From: an uncultured Collinsella sp.
GTDB taxonomy: Bacteria; Actinomycetota; Coriobacteriia; Coriobacteriales; Coriobacteriaceae
Length of the DNA: 13,557 nt
NCBI GenBank assembly: GCA_902478875.1
Contig: CABSMZ010000034.1
Span: 1 to 13,557 of the forward strand
Direction of reading: 5' to 3'
Part shown: positions 1 through 7,115 of the stretch, piece after piece
Numbering within the stretch: position 1 is the first letter of the stretch
Layout: each line of letters starts with the position of its first letter
The notes under the pieces: model-generated
What the model was told of the DNA's origin: nothing
The model's database searches: none
The model's input: only the letters and a program-made list of their open reading frames with translations
Position numbers and translations under genes: made by a program

Positions 1-25
1 GCTCGGAGATGTGTATAAGAGACAG
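1..25 (+). other. Nextera read-2 (i7-side) adapter remnant, not genomic
   Basis: The first 25 bases match the 3' part of the Illumina Nextera read-2 transposase adapter and end in the 19-base Tn5 mosaic end AGATGTGTATAAGAGACAG (7-25). This is library sequence left on the contig, recognised from memory of the adapter. Genomic sequence starts at base 26, in the middle of the PTS gene. It should be trimmed and should not be read as a transposon end. Confidence 0.97.
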
Positions 26-1782
26 GCGTCGGACTTGGCATGCGGGATGGCGAAGCCCTCCATCATACCCGTGGTGCCCTCGGCCTCGCGGGCCAGGAAA
101 GCGTTCATCACGGCGTCGGCATCGCTGGCGATACCGGCCTTGACAGCCTGGTTGGAAACGAAGCTCAGAGCCTCGTCACGAGAAGCGAAGTCCTCGGCGA
201 CAAAGACATTCTCGACCTTCACGAAATCGGCAGCCTCGGCCTTGGGAGCCTCGACGGCAGCAGCCTTGGGGGCCTCAACCGGCTTGGCTACAGGAGCGGC
301 CTTCTGATTCTTCTCGAAGTCGTACTTCTTGAAGGCCACGAACAGGATGCCACCGACCACAGCGCCGATGAGGATCGCGAGAACCCACAGCGGACCGTTC
401 TCGACAACGGGCAGGACCAGGAAGCCACCGTGAGGCGCCGGATCGTGAACGTTGAACATAATGGTCAGGATCGAAGCGATAGAGGAACCGAGCATCATGA
501 TGGGCATGACAGGCCAGATGTTCTTGGTCATGAACGGAATGGCGCCCTCGGTGATGTGGGTGCAACCAAGAATGAGGTTGACGATACCGGCGTCGTGATC
601 CTCCTGGCTGAAGTACTTCTTGCCGACAACGACAGCGAAGGTGGTGATCAGCGGCGGAACGATGCAGGCGGCAGAGACGGCAGCCATGAAGTTGGTGCCG
701 AAGTTGTAGGTATCGGTGCCAACGCCAGCAGCCAGTGCCTCGGTGAGCATAGCAGTACCGGTGACGTAAGCAGCCTTGTTGACCGGGCCACCCATGTCAA
801 AGGCGCACATGCAACCGATGGCAAGACCCAGGACAACGGCGCCAGAGGCGGACAGGCCCTTGAGGAAGTCCATCATGGCGGTGTTGATGGCAGCCATGGG
901 GCCGGAAATGCCGAGCATGACCAGGCCGACGATAGCCGTCGAGAACAGCGGGTACAGGAAGATAGCCTTGAGGCCGTCCAGGTTCTTGGGCAGACCGGCA
1001 AAGACCTTCTCAAGCAGCAGGATGACATAGCCAGCGAGGAAGCCGCCGACGATGCCGCCCAGGAAGCCGAAGCCCACGCCGGCGCCACCGGCGTCGATCA
1101 TGCCGGTCTCGGCGTTAACAGGCAGGCCCTGGATGGCGATCATACCGGCAACAAAACCGGGGACGAGCGCCGGGCGCTTGCCAATGGATTCGGCGATGTA
1201 GGCGGAAAGCACCGGAACCATGAGGTTCATGGCGATGCCGCCGATGATCTTCAGCATCGCAGCAAAGCTGTTGTAGTCAGACGCCGTCGAATCGAAAGAC
1301 GTAATGCCCCACAGGAACGAAATGGCGGTCAGAACACCACCGGCAACGACGAAGACCAGCATGTGGCTGACGCCGTTCATGAGGTGCTTGTAGATGACGT
1401 GACCGATGGACTCCTTCTCCTCGACCTCGTCCTCGACATCGGCGGCAGCGGCAACCGTATCGTCGCCCTTGGCGGCGAGCGCGCGGTCGATCAGCTTACC
1501 GGCGGCCTCAACGGACAGGGCCTTGGAAACACCAACGGAAACCATGGGCTTACCGGCGAAACGCTCAGCCTGGACATCCTTGTCTGCTGCGACGACGACG
1601 GCCTTGGCACCAGCGATCTCACTCTTGGTGAGCTCGTTCTCGACACCGACCTGGCCATGAGTCTCGACCTTAATGGTCAGACCGCGCTCGGCAGCTGCCT
1701 TCTCCAGCGCCTCCTTCGCCATGAAGGTGTGCGCAATGCCGGTCGGGCAACCGGTCGCGGCGATGATGTCAAACTTAGCCAT
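26..1782 (-). CDS. fruA: PTS fructose-type permease, fused IIB-IIC-IIA, 3' end truncated
   Basis: Membrane phosphotransferase permease that imports and phosphorylates a sugar, probably fructose to fructose-1-phosphate, using phosphate from HPr. About 585 residues are visible. IIB (about 1-100) opens MAKFDIIAATGCPTGIAHT, with the phosphorylated Cys12 in the CPTGIAHT motif. IIC (about 125-475) is a hydrophobic multi-spanning domain with the family motif ITEGAIPF near residue 410. An Ala/Pro/Glu-rich linker (about 490-517) leads to IIA, which is cut off just after GFAIPHAK; His about 581 is the expected phospho-acceptor. About half of IIA lies outside the contig. The start is the ATG at 1782, with AAGGAGG five bases upstream (1788-1794). 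The B-C-A order differs from the A-B-C order of many Gram-positive FruA proteins. No fruK is in view. The divergent RpiR gene is the likely regulator. The fructose assignment is by domain family; mannose or another hexose is possible. Confidence 0.9.
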
Positions 1783-1803
1783 GTGTCCCTCCTTCTTGAG
1801 TAC

Positions 1804-1819
1804 AGCGCCCGCGGGCGCT
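1804..1819. repeat. Perfect 16-bp palindrome just upstream of the PTS gene RBS
   Basis: AGCGCCCGCGGGCGCT is self-complementary over all 16 bases. It ends about 10 bases before the AAGGAGG ribosome binding site of the PTS gene, so on that mRNA it would form a GC-rich stem just 5' of the RBS. As DNA it could also be a protein-binding site. No T-run follows it on either strand, so it is not an intrinsic terminator. Confidence 0.6.
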
Positions 1820-1826
1820 CCCCTAC

Positions 1827-1848
1827 ACGCGCTTCGATGCGCGTTTTT
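1827..1848 (+). repeat. Hairpin with T-run in the PTS leader region
   Basis: ACGCGC (1827-1832) pairs with GCGCGT (1839-1844) around a TTCGAT loop, and T's follow to 1848 on the plus strand. Read on plus it has the shape of a short intrinsic terminator, but no rightward gene precedes it. Read on minus it is a second hairpin in the PTS gene's 5' leader, preceded by an A-run. Its role is unknown. Confidence 0.45.
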
Positions 1849-1909
1849 CCACAACTGAAAGATACCAACCTACCGTCCGCGTGAGAAGAGACAAGGTGCA
1901 ATTCTCTGG

Positions 1910-1924
1910 TGAAAGGTTCTTTCA
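1910..1924. promoter_or_regulatory. Candidate operator, TGAAAG-GTT-CTTTCA
   Basis: TGAAAG (1910-1915) and CTTTCA (1919-1924) form a perfect inverted repeat around GTT, midway between the divergent PTS and rpiR genes. The half-site sequence GTGAAAG recurs at 1941-1947, 32 bases (about three helical turns) from the copy at 1909-1915. Dimeric RpiR-type HTH regulators bind inverted repeats of this kind. Assigning this site to the neighbouring regulator is inference. Confidence 0.5.
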
Positions 1925-1926
1925 TA

Positions 1927-1938
1927 ACCGTAAACGGT
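1927..1938. promoter_or_regulatory. Second candidate operator, ACCGT-AA-ACGGT
   Basis: ACCGT (1927-1931) and ACGGT (1934-1938) are inverted around AA, two bases from the TGAAAG repeat. It overlaps further inverted pairs: TAAAC 1931-1935 with GTTTA 1947-1951, and AAGTG 1939-1943 with CACTT 1959-1963. A TTGATG -35-like hexamer on the minus strand (1958-1953) would place this repeat over a poor -10 for the PTS gene. No convincing PTS promoter was found. Confidence 0.4.
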
Positions 1939-2000
1939 AAGTGAAAGTTTACCATCAACACTTGAAACGGCAAGGTGTATCTTGTAATTAAAAATGCCCG

Positions 2001-2006
2001 TATACT
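2001..2006 (+). promoter_or_regulatory. Candidate -10 box of the RpiR gene
   Basis: TATACT is one base from the TATAAT consensus and lies 48 bases upstream of the chosen rpiR start. No good -35 hexamer is found 16-18 bases upstream; TTGAAA at 1962-1967 is too far. If this is the -10, transcription starts near 2013, which would exclude the in-frame ATG at 2007. Confidence 0.45.
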
Positions 2007-2054
2007 ATGGCATTGCGAATCAAATTAGATTTTCATGCCAACCAGGAGCCATCC

Positions 2055-2912
2055 ATGACCGATAGTAGCAAGAGCGCACTTTCCCTCATTAGCACCCATC
2101 AGGGATACAGCGAGTCCGAGCAGCGCATTGTCGACTATATATTGGAGCACCAGTCCGAGGCGCCACGCCTCACGGCCGCTCAGCTCTCGCGCGCCGCCGC
2201 CACGTCCGAGGCGACCGTTTCGCGCTTCTGCCGCAAGCTTGGCTTTGGTAGCTTCCGCAGCTTTCAGTTTTCGTTGGCGAGGGATTTGGAAAGCCAGCGT
2301 AACGAGGGCCTGACTGACGAGGTCTCGCTCGACAATATGGAGCAGAGCCTCAAGAATATCCTGGCTGCCAAGGTGAGCGAGCTTAATGCGACCATCGACG
2401 GGATCGACCACGATACGCTGGCGGCTGTTGTGCATGCCCTTAAGCATGCAGGGGTTATTGAGTTTGCAGCTGTGGGCAATACGAACGCGGTCGCGCTCGA
2501 TGCGACGTTTAAGTTTTCGCAGCTGGGCCTACGCTGCATGGCGAGCACCATTAGCGAGACATCAATCGGCTTTGCGCTCACGTTACGCCCGGGTGACGTC
2601 ATCGTGCTTATCTCAAACTCCGGCAAATCGCGCCGATTGAATCGCATGGCAAAAGCGGCTCGCAACTGCGGCGCAACCGTAGTCGTCATCAGCAGTGACA
2701 GCAAATCCCCACTCGCGCGCCTGGCAGACTACACTTTTAATACCGTCAACCACGAAGCGCTGCTGACGACGGGCGACTTTGCGTTCTCCAAGATCAGTGC
2801 CACGATGATCATCGAAGTCATCTACAACTTCCTGCTGCCCGAGATTGAAGACGCTCGCGAGCATATCAGCTACTACGAGGAGCTCATCCAGCCGGATAAG
2901 GTTGTGGAGTAA
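2055..2912 (+). CDS. MurR/RpiR family transcriptional regulator (HTH + SIS)
   Basis: A 285-residue DNA-binding regulator that senses a phosphosugar. The N-terminal HTH_6 domain (about 1-77) has its recognition helix around residues 38-62 (SEATVSRFCRKLGF). The SIS domain (about 125-255) contains AAVGNTNAVALDA and the VLISNSGKS stretch around 183-192, where phosphosugars bind in this fold. Length is normal for the family. I chose the ATG at 2055 over the in-frame ATG at 2007 because AGGAG (2044-2048) lies six bases upstream of 2055 and because 2007 abuts the candidate -10. The gene is divergent from the PTS permease, with a shared 272-base region rich in inverted repeats, so it probably controls that permease and possibly itself. 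The effector is not deducible; a hexose phosphate made by the PTS is the simplest guess. It is convergent with recN. Confidence 0.92.
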   Translation: MTDSSKSALSLISTHQGYSESEQRIVDYILEHQSEAPRLTAAQLSRAAATSEATVSRFCRKLGFGSFRSFQFSLARDLESQRNEGLTDEVSLDNMEQSLKNILAAKVSELNATIDGIDHDTLAAVVHALKHAGVIEFAAVGNTNAVALDATFKFSQLGLRCMASTISETSIGFALTLRPGDVIVLISNSGKSRRLNRMAKAARNCGATVVVISSDSKSPLARLADYTFNTVNHEALLTTGDFAFSKISATMIIEVIYNFLLPEIEDAREHISYYEELIQPDKVVE

Positions 2913-2920
2913 AACGCGTA

Positions 2921-2953
2921 GTGGGACAAAAATTTCAGTCTATTTTGTCCCAC
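2921..2953. terminator. Hairpin between convergent rpiR and recN, likely bidirectional terminator
   Basis: GTGGGACAAAA (2921-2931) pairs perfectly with TTTTGTCCCAC (2943-2953) around an 11-base loop. It begins eight bases after the rpiR stop and ends 18 bases before the recN stop. The symmetry suits termination from both sides. No T-run follows the stem on the plus strand, and on the minus strand only TTTT six bases beyond it, so it is not a textbook intrinsic terminator. Confidence 0.65.
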
Positions 2954-2971
2954 CAACACCGCTGATACGAC

Positions 2972-4600
2972 CTAACCTCGAGCTTCTTCAAGCATCTGCT
3001 TGGCATGCGCCAAGCTCGCCTCCGATTGATCGCCGCTCAACATGCGGGCGATCTCGGCGGTACGCGCTTCGCCGGTTACCTCGTCCAAATGCGTTTGGGG
3101 AACATCGCCCGGTTCCTTGCTGACAACATAATGCTTGTCGGCCATGACGGCGACCTGCGCCAAATGGGTTACGACAATCACCTGATGCGTAGCGGCAAGA
3201 TCTGCCAGCACACCCGCGAGCGCACGCGCCGTGGAGCCACCGACACCAGCATCGACCTCGTCGAACACGAGCGTATCGACACCGTCCGCATTACCGAGGA
3301 CAACCTTGCTTGCCAGCATGACGCGGCTGAGCTCGCCGCCCGACGCAATGCGGCGCAGGGGACGAGGTGTCAAGCCGGCGCCGCTGCGATACAGCAGCTC
3401 ATAGCTCGAGGGACCCGCAGGTGTCCACTCAGCGCGAGGGAGATCGCGAGACTCCCAGACCAGCTCAGCACCGCCCATCTCCAGGCGCGCCATCTGGCGG
3501 CCAACCTCGTGGCAGAAGCGCGGGGCCGCCGTATTGCGTGCGCGCTTAAGTGCCTTGGCAGCGGCAAACAACTCGCGCTCGGCGCTCCCGAGTGCCTCAC
3601 GCGCCTTTTTGATCTGTTCATCGCCATCATCAACCAGGGACAGCAGCTCTTGCGAGCGATCGCGCATGGCAAAAACATCGTCCATAGTGGGACCCCACTG
3701 ACGCAACAGACCCTTGAGGTCGGAATACCGCTCACGCATGCGAGCGAGCTCGCGCGGGTCGAAGGCGATGCCATCGCGATAGGCACGAAGCTCGTTCGCG
3801 CAATCCTCAAGGGAGATACAGGCATCCGAAAGTGCATCGGCAATGTCGCCCAGTTTGCGATCGACGGTAGCCATTCGGGAAAGTTCTGCCACGGCGCTGT
3901 TCACGGCGTCGAGCGCTCCCCCTTCGGAGGCAAGCGATGCATGGGCATCGTTAGCCGTGGCAACCAGTACCTCGGCATGTTCGGAGCGCGGCAGCAGTTC
4001 CTCGAGTTCCTCATACTCGCCCGGTTTGGGGTCGACCTCGCCGATGCGCTCGAGCGCAAAGCGCGCCTCCTCGACGCGGCTCCCCTGCGCACGCGAGGCC
4101 TCTTCGACACGTCGAACCTCCTTAGCGGCAGCGCGCGAAGCCTTAAAGCAAGCGCGGTACGCATCCAGCGCCTCGAGCACAGAGCGCCCCGCCCAGGCAT
4201 CGACCATCGCAACGTGATGCGATGGATCGAGCAAGCGCTGATGCTCGTGTTGGCCACATAGATCCATCATCACGCCGACGCGCTCCGAAAGCTCGCGCAC
4301 GCTGGCAATGCGGCCGTCAATTTTTACGCGGCTGCGGCCCTCGGCAGAAAGGCTGCGCTGCACGGTGAAACCATCCGTGTCGTGCGGGCCGTCGAACAGG
4401 CGCGCCTCGACGCTGGCAAGCGCCTCGCCCTCGCGAACCGTCGACGAATCGGCGCGCTCGCCCAAAATAAGCTTGAGCGCCGAAAGCAGCGCGGTCTTGC
4501 CAGCACCGGTCTCACCGGTCAGGACGGTCAAGCCGGCACTCGGCACCAACGTCGCCTCGCGAATGAGCGCAATGTCAGAAACCTGCAGCTCATCGATCAT
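2972..4600 (-). CDS. recN: DNA repair ATPase RecN
   Basis: SMC-like ATPase that gathers and holds DNA ends during double-strand break repair; cytoplasmic, nucleoid-associated. It has 542 residues, close to the usual 550-560. The Walker A motif GETGAGKT is at residues 29-36; the family more often has Ser at the last position. The middle (about 150-370) is rich in Ala, Glu and Arg, as expected for the short coiled coils. The C-terminal ATPase half carries the signature ASGGELSRVML, the Walker B stretch LVFDEVDAGVGG and the conserved VVTHLAQVA. The start ATG at 4600 lies inside the end of nadK (11-base overlap), so the two are translationally coupled. It is the last gene of the efp-to-recN run and ends before the hairpin at 2921-2953. 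The tlyA-nadK-recN order is a common bacterial arrangement. Confidence 0.97.
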   Translation of the reverse strand: MIDELQVSDIALIREATLVPSAGLTVLTGETGAGKTALLSALKLILGERADSSTVREGEALASVEARLFDGPHDTDGFTVQRSLSAEGRSRVKIDGRIASVRELSERVGVMMDLCGQHEHQRLLDPSHHVAMVDAWAGRSVLEALDAYRACFKASRAAAKEVRRVEEASRAQGSRVEEARFALERIGEVDPKPGEYEELEELLPRSEHAEVLVATANDAHASLASEGGALDAVNSAVAELSRMATVDRKLGDIADALSDACISLEDCANELRAYRDGIAFDPRELARMRERYSDLKGLLRQWGPTMDDVFAMRDRSQELLSLVDDGDEQIKKAREALGSAERELFAAAKALKRARNTAAPRFCHEVGRQMARLEMGGAELVWESRDLPRAEWTPAGPSSYELLYRSGAGLTPRPLRRIASGGELSRVMLASKVVLGNADGVDTLVFDEVDAGVGGSTARALAGVLADLAATHQVIVVTHLAQVAVMADKHYVVSKEPGDVPQTHLDEVTGEARTAEIARMLSGDQSEASLAHAKQMLEEARG

Positions 4601-5450
4601 GACGCACTCCGTAGAACACGCGGCTCACCGAGTTATAGAAGCTCTCGGGGCCGTAATCGAGGAGCAGCACATCTCCGGGACCGCGGCGCACGGCCACGCT
4701 CTCAACTGTGCCATCGCAGGTAATAAACTGTCCATCAATAGCGATCGCCGGAACGCTCGGACGGTCATCAGACATAAAGATCTCGACGACATCACTCGGC
4801 GAAGTCAAGAAGGCGCGGGCCTGAATGGTGTGTGGCGCAATGGGCACGCAGACCATGCCCGTATAGTCGGGGCTCACGATGGGGCCACCCGCACTGAGCG
4901 CATACCCCGTAGAACCAGTCGCCGTGGACACGACCACGCCGTCGCCACGAAGTCGATCGATATGGTGGCCCGACACCGTGATGTCGAACTCGACCATATC
5001 GGACAGCGGACCGCGGGTAAGCGCCATGTCGTTGAGGGCGAAGGTGCGCACGACATCCTTCGTACCGTCTTCGCGCACGGACACGATATCCGCGGCGATG
5101 GTAGCGCGACGGCTCACATGCAGCTCGCCGGACAGGGCGTCGCTCACGACCTGCAGAATGTCGCGCTCCTCGGGACTCGCAGCAGTTAAAAAGCCCAGGT
5201 GACCATAGGAAAGACCGAGGATAGGAATCTCGCGATGGTTGAGGATGCGGGCAGCGCGCAGCAACGTACCGTCGCCGCCGAGCGTAATGACCAGATCGGA
5301 GCCGTCAATATCAGGCGTGCTCTGAATCTTGGATCGCTGATCGGCAGCCCATGCCACCTCATAGCCCTGGCGCGTCAGCCAAAGCTCGAGCATCAAGCCG
5401 CTCTCGACCGCCTCTTGCTTGTAGTAATTGGGAACCAGAAAGACCTTCAT
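4590..5450 (-). CDS. nadK: NAD kinase
   Basis: Phosphorylates NAD to NADP in the cytosol, the only route to NADP in most bacteria. It has 286 residues, normal for the family. The N-terminal GGDGT motif is at residues 58-62, with TLLRAAR after it. The next conserved block is GLSYGHLGFLT, where many homologues have GxNxGxLGFL. Downstream are NDMAL and the TGSTGYALSAGGPIV block that forms the NAD site. The start ATG overlaps the tlyA stop as ATGA (5447-5450), and the 3' end overlaps recN by 11 bases, so all three genes look coupled. Confidence 0.97.
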   Translation of the reverse strand: MKVFLVPNYYKQEAVESGLMLELWLTRQGYEVAWAADQRSKIQSTPDIDGSDLVITLGGDGTLLRAARILNHREIPILGLSYGHLGFLTAASPEERDILQVVSDALSGELHVSRRATIAADIVSVREDGTKDVVRTFALNDMALTRGPLSDMVEFDITVSGHHIDRLRGDGVVVSTATGSTGYALSAGGPIVSPDYTGMVCVPIAPHTIQARAFLTSPSDVVEIFMSDDRPSVPAIAIDGQFITCDGTVESVAVRRGPGDVLLLDYGPESFYNSVSRVFYGVRHDR

Positions 5451-6250
5451 AGCGTTGCAGCTTTCTCGCTCAAAACCGATACCTGGGATTGCAGCTCGTC
5501 TTGCGTGCGGTCGCCGGGGTCAAATCTCGTGCCGTACAGGAAAAACTCAACGTTGCCCTTGGCACCATGAATGGGTGACACGCACACATCGACCGGGAAC
5601 AGCCCCTTGGCAGCAAAGAGCTCAACCGCCGCCACGAGCGTATCGCGGCGCACAGCGGGATCGGTCACAATGCCGCCCTCGCCCACCAGCGCCGCCGGAG
5701 CTTCAAACTGCGGCTTTACGAGCGTGCAGAATGCACCCGTAGGCGCCAGGCACGCCAGTACCGCATCGATAATGTTCGCGATGCTGGTAAACGAGACATC
5801 ACACACAGCCAGGTCGATGGCGCCGGCATAGCCAAGCTCAGGCAGCTGCGTCACGTTTGTGCGCTCATGCAGCGTCACGCGATCGTCCCGACGCAACGAC
5901 CAATCGAACTGGGCGCGACCCACGTCCACCGATACAACGGTCGCAGCTCCGCGCTTGAGCAGGCAATCGGTAAAACCCCCGGTAGAGCAGCCCACATCCA
6001 AACAGGCAAGGCCCGTCGGATTGATGCCAAACGCATCAAGCGCGCCTTCGAGCTTGAGACCGCCGCGGCCAACATAGGGAATGCGCCCCTTCACGTGCAG
6101 CGGCAGCCCCGGCATCACCTTAAGACCCGGCGAAGTCAAGCGCTCACCGCCACTCGAGACCAAGCCGGCCATAAGAGTGCGAAGGGCATCCGCGCGATCG
6201 GCGCAGATGCCCTGTGAAATCAGTTCGTCATCAAGACGCACGCGTTTCAT
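5447..6250 (-). CDS. tlyA: TlyA family rRNA 2'-O-methyltransferase
   Basis: Predicted S-adenosylmethionine-dependent 2'-O-methyltransferase acting on 16S/23S rRNA; in mycobacteria TlyA modification underlies capreomycin sensitivity. An N-terminal S4-like RNA-binding domain (about 1-60, MKRVRLDDELISQG) precedes an FtsJ/RrmJ Rossmann domain. The SAM motif is DVGCSTGGFTDCLL. The K-D-K-E catalytic set can be traced to GGLKLEGAL, CDVSF, LVKPQFE and VEFFLY. The start is uncertain: in-frame TTG 6262, ATG 6259 and ATG 6250 are all possible. I took 6250 because homologues begin close to the S4 helix, but no upstream site is strong. It is 35 bases from xseB and overlaps nadK by four bases. Confidence 0.93.
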   Translation of the reverse strand: MKRVRLDDELISQGICADRADALRTLMAGLVSSGGERLTSPGLKVMPGLPLHVKGRIPYVGRGGLKLEGALDAFGINPTGLACLDVGCSTGGFTDCLLKRGAATVVSVDVGRAQFDWSLRRDDRVTLHERTNVTQLPELGYAGAIDLAVCDVSFTSIANIIDAVLACLAPTGAFCTLVKPQFEAPAALVGEGGIVTDPAVRRDTLVAAVELFAAKGLFPVDVCVSPIHGAKGNVEFFLYGTRFDPGDRTQDELQSQVSVLSEKAATL

Positions 6251-6285
6251 GAATGCCATCAACCATTCGTATCCGGAGATGCAGC

Positions 6286-6525
6286 CTAGCTATCCTGGGA
6301 TTCGTTTGCCGCATCCTCATCATATTCCTGCTCGAGCTTGTCGGCCTCACGCGGCGTAAGCTCAAACTTGTCGACCATATCGACCGCGCGGGAGCCCAGC
6401 TCAATCGCTTCGTCAAACAAATCGAGCGAACGCTCCAAGGAGGTATCCTTGGAACGAACGGTAGCGATGATCTGGTCCAAGCGGTCCGAGATCTCGTCGA
6501 AGTTGCGGACGGAACCCTCTGGCAT
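6286..6525 (-). CDS. xseB: Exodeoxyribonuclease VII small subunit
   Basis: Small helical subunit of exonuclease VII, which degrades single-stranded DNA from either end together with XseA. It has 79 residues, the normal size. The recognisable core is FDEISDRLDQIIATVRS followed by LERSLDLFDEAIELG. The C-terminus is acidic (EYDEDAANESQDS). The ATG at 6525 has GAGGAG shortly upstream and lies two bases from the nusB stop. The large subunit xseA, often the adjacent gene, is not in this window. Confidence 0.93.
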   Translation of the reverse strand: MPEGSVRNFDEISDRLDQIIATVRSKDTSLERSLDLFDEAIELGSRAVDMVDKFELTPREADKLEQEYDEDAANESQDS

Positions 6526-6527
6526 AG

Positions 6528-7112
6528 CTACTCCTCGACGGAGTCGACAACAGCCTCGGCGGCGTCCGCATCCTCAGCCAGCACGCCAGCCTCAGCCTGG
6601 GCAACCGCAACCTTGGCGGCAGCCTCGGCAGCCTGTGCCTCCTCGCGAGCGCGATCTTCGGCCAGCAGCTCTTGGTACAGGTCCTCGCCTGGCAGCTCCT
6701 CGCTGCGCGCGATCTTGCCCAGCACGCCGTTGACGAACGAAGCGGACTGGTCGGTGCCATAGGCCTTGGCAAGCTCGACGGCCTCGTTGATTACGATGGC
6801 GTCCGAGACCTCCTCGTCGGTGAGGAAGCGCATCTCATAGACGGCGATACGCAGCAAGTTGCGGTCGGCGCCGGGCATGCGCATAAGATCCCAGTTCTTG
6901 GCGACGGCGCGCAGGGCACAGTCGATACGATCGATATGCTCGTAGGCACCGCGGCAAAGCTCCAGCGCATAGGGGTCGAGGGGACCCTTCGAGATCAGGA
7001 AATCGCCCTCGAGGACGCGCTCGAGCGGGCTGTCCGTGGCCTCGGCCTGGAACAGCAGCTGCAGCGCCTGACTGCGGGCAAGCGTGCGCCCGCGATAAAC
7101 CTTAAGGCTCAA
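6528..7112 (-). CDS. nusB: Transcription antitermination factor NusB, TTG start, extended C-terminus
   Basis: RNA-binding antitermination factor that joins NusE (S10) on boxA and promotes rRNA transcription and ribosome assembly. The NusB fold spans about residues 5-139: GRTLARSQALQLLFQAE at the N-terminus, DRNLLRIAVYEMRFL in the middle, INEAVELAKAYGT and FVNGVLGKIAR at the end. The family is usually 130-150 residues. Here it is 194, because about 55 Ala/Glu/Asp-rich residues follow the fold (about 140-194). The start is TTG at 7112: AAGGAG (7119-7124) is six bases upstream, and the next in-frame ATG is 77 codons in, which would delete half the fold. It is three bases downstream of the Asp23-family stop and two bases before xseB. 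Confidence 0.95.
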   Translation of the reverse strand: MSLKVYRGRTLARSQALQLLFQAEATDSPLERVLEGDFLISKGPLDPYALELCRGAYEHIDRIDCALRAVAKNWDLMRMPGADRNLLRIAVYEMRFLTDEEVSDAIVINEAVELAKAYGTDQSASFVNGVLGKIARSEELPGEDLYQELLAEDRAREEAQAAEAAAKVAVAQAEAGVLAEDADAAEAVVDSVEE

Positions 7113-7115
7113 AGG

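Noticed and set aside
40..1884. 614-codon open frame on the plus strand opposite the PTS gene
   Set aside because: It is the antisense shadow of a GC-rich gene: biased Gly/Asp/Val/Leu composition, no recognisable domain, while the minus strand encodes clear IIB, IIC and IIA motifs.
2007..2054. Upstream in-frame ATG of the RpiR gene (16 extra residues)
   Set aside because: It directly follows the candidate -10 TATACT, so it would lie before the transcription start; the ATG at 2055 has AGGAG at the right distance and gives a normal RpiR N-terminus.
3005..4261. 418-codon plus-strand open frame opposite recN
   Set aside because: No domain recognised and no ribosome binding site considered convincing; RecN Walker and signature motifs occupy the minus strand throughout.
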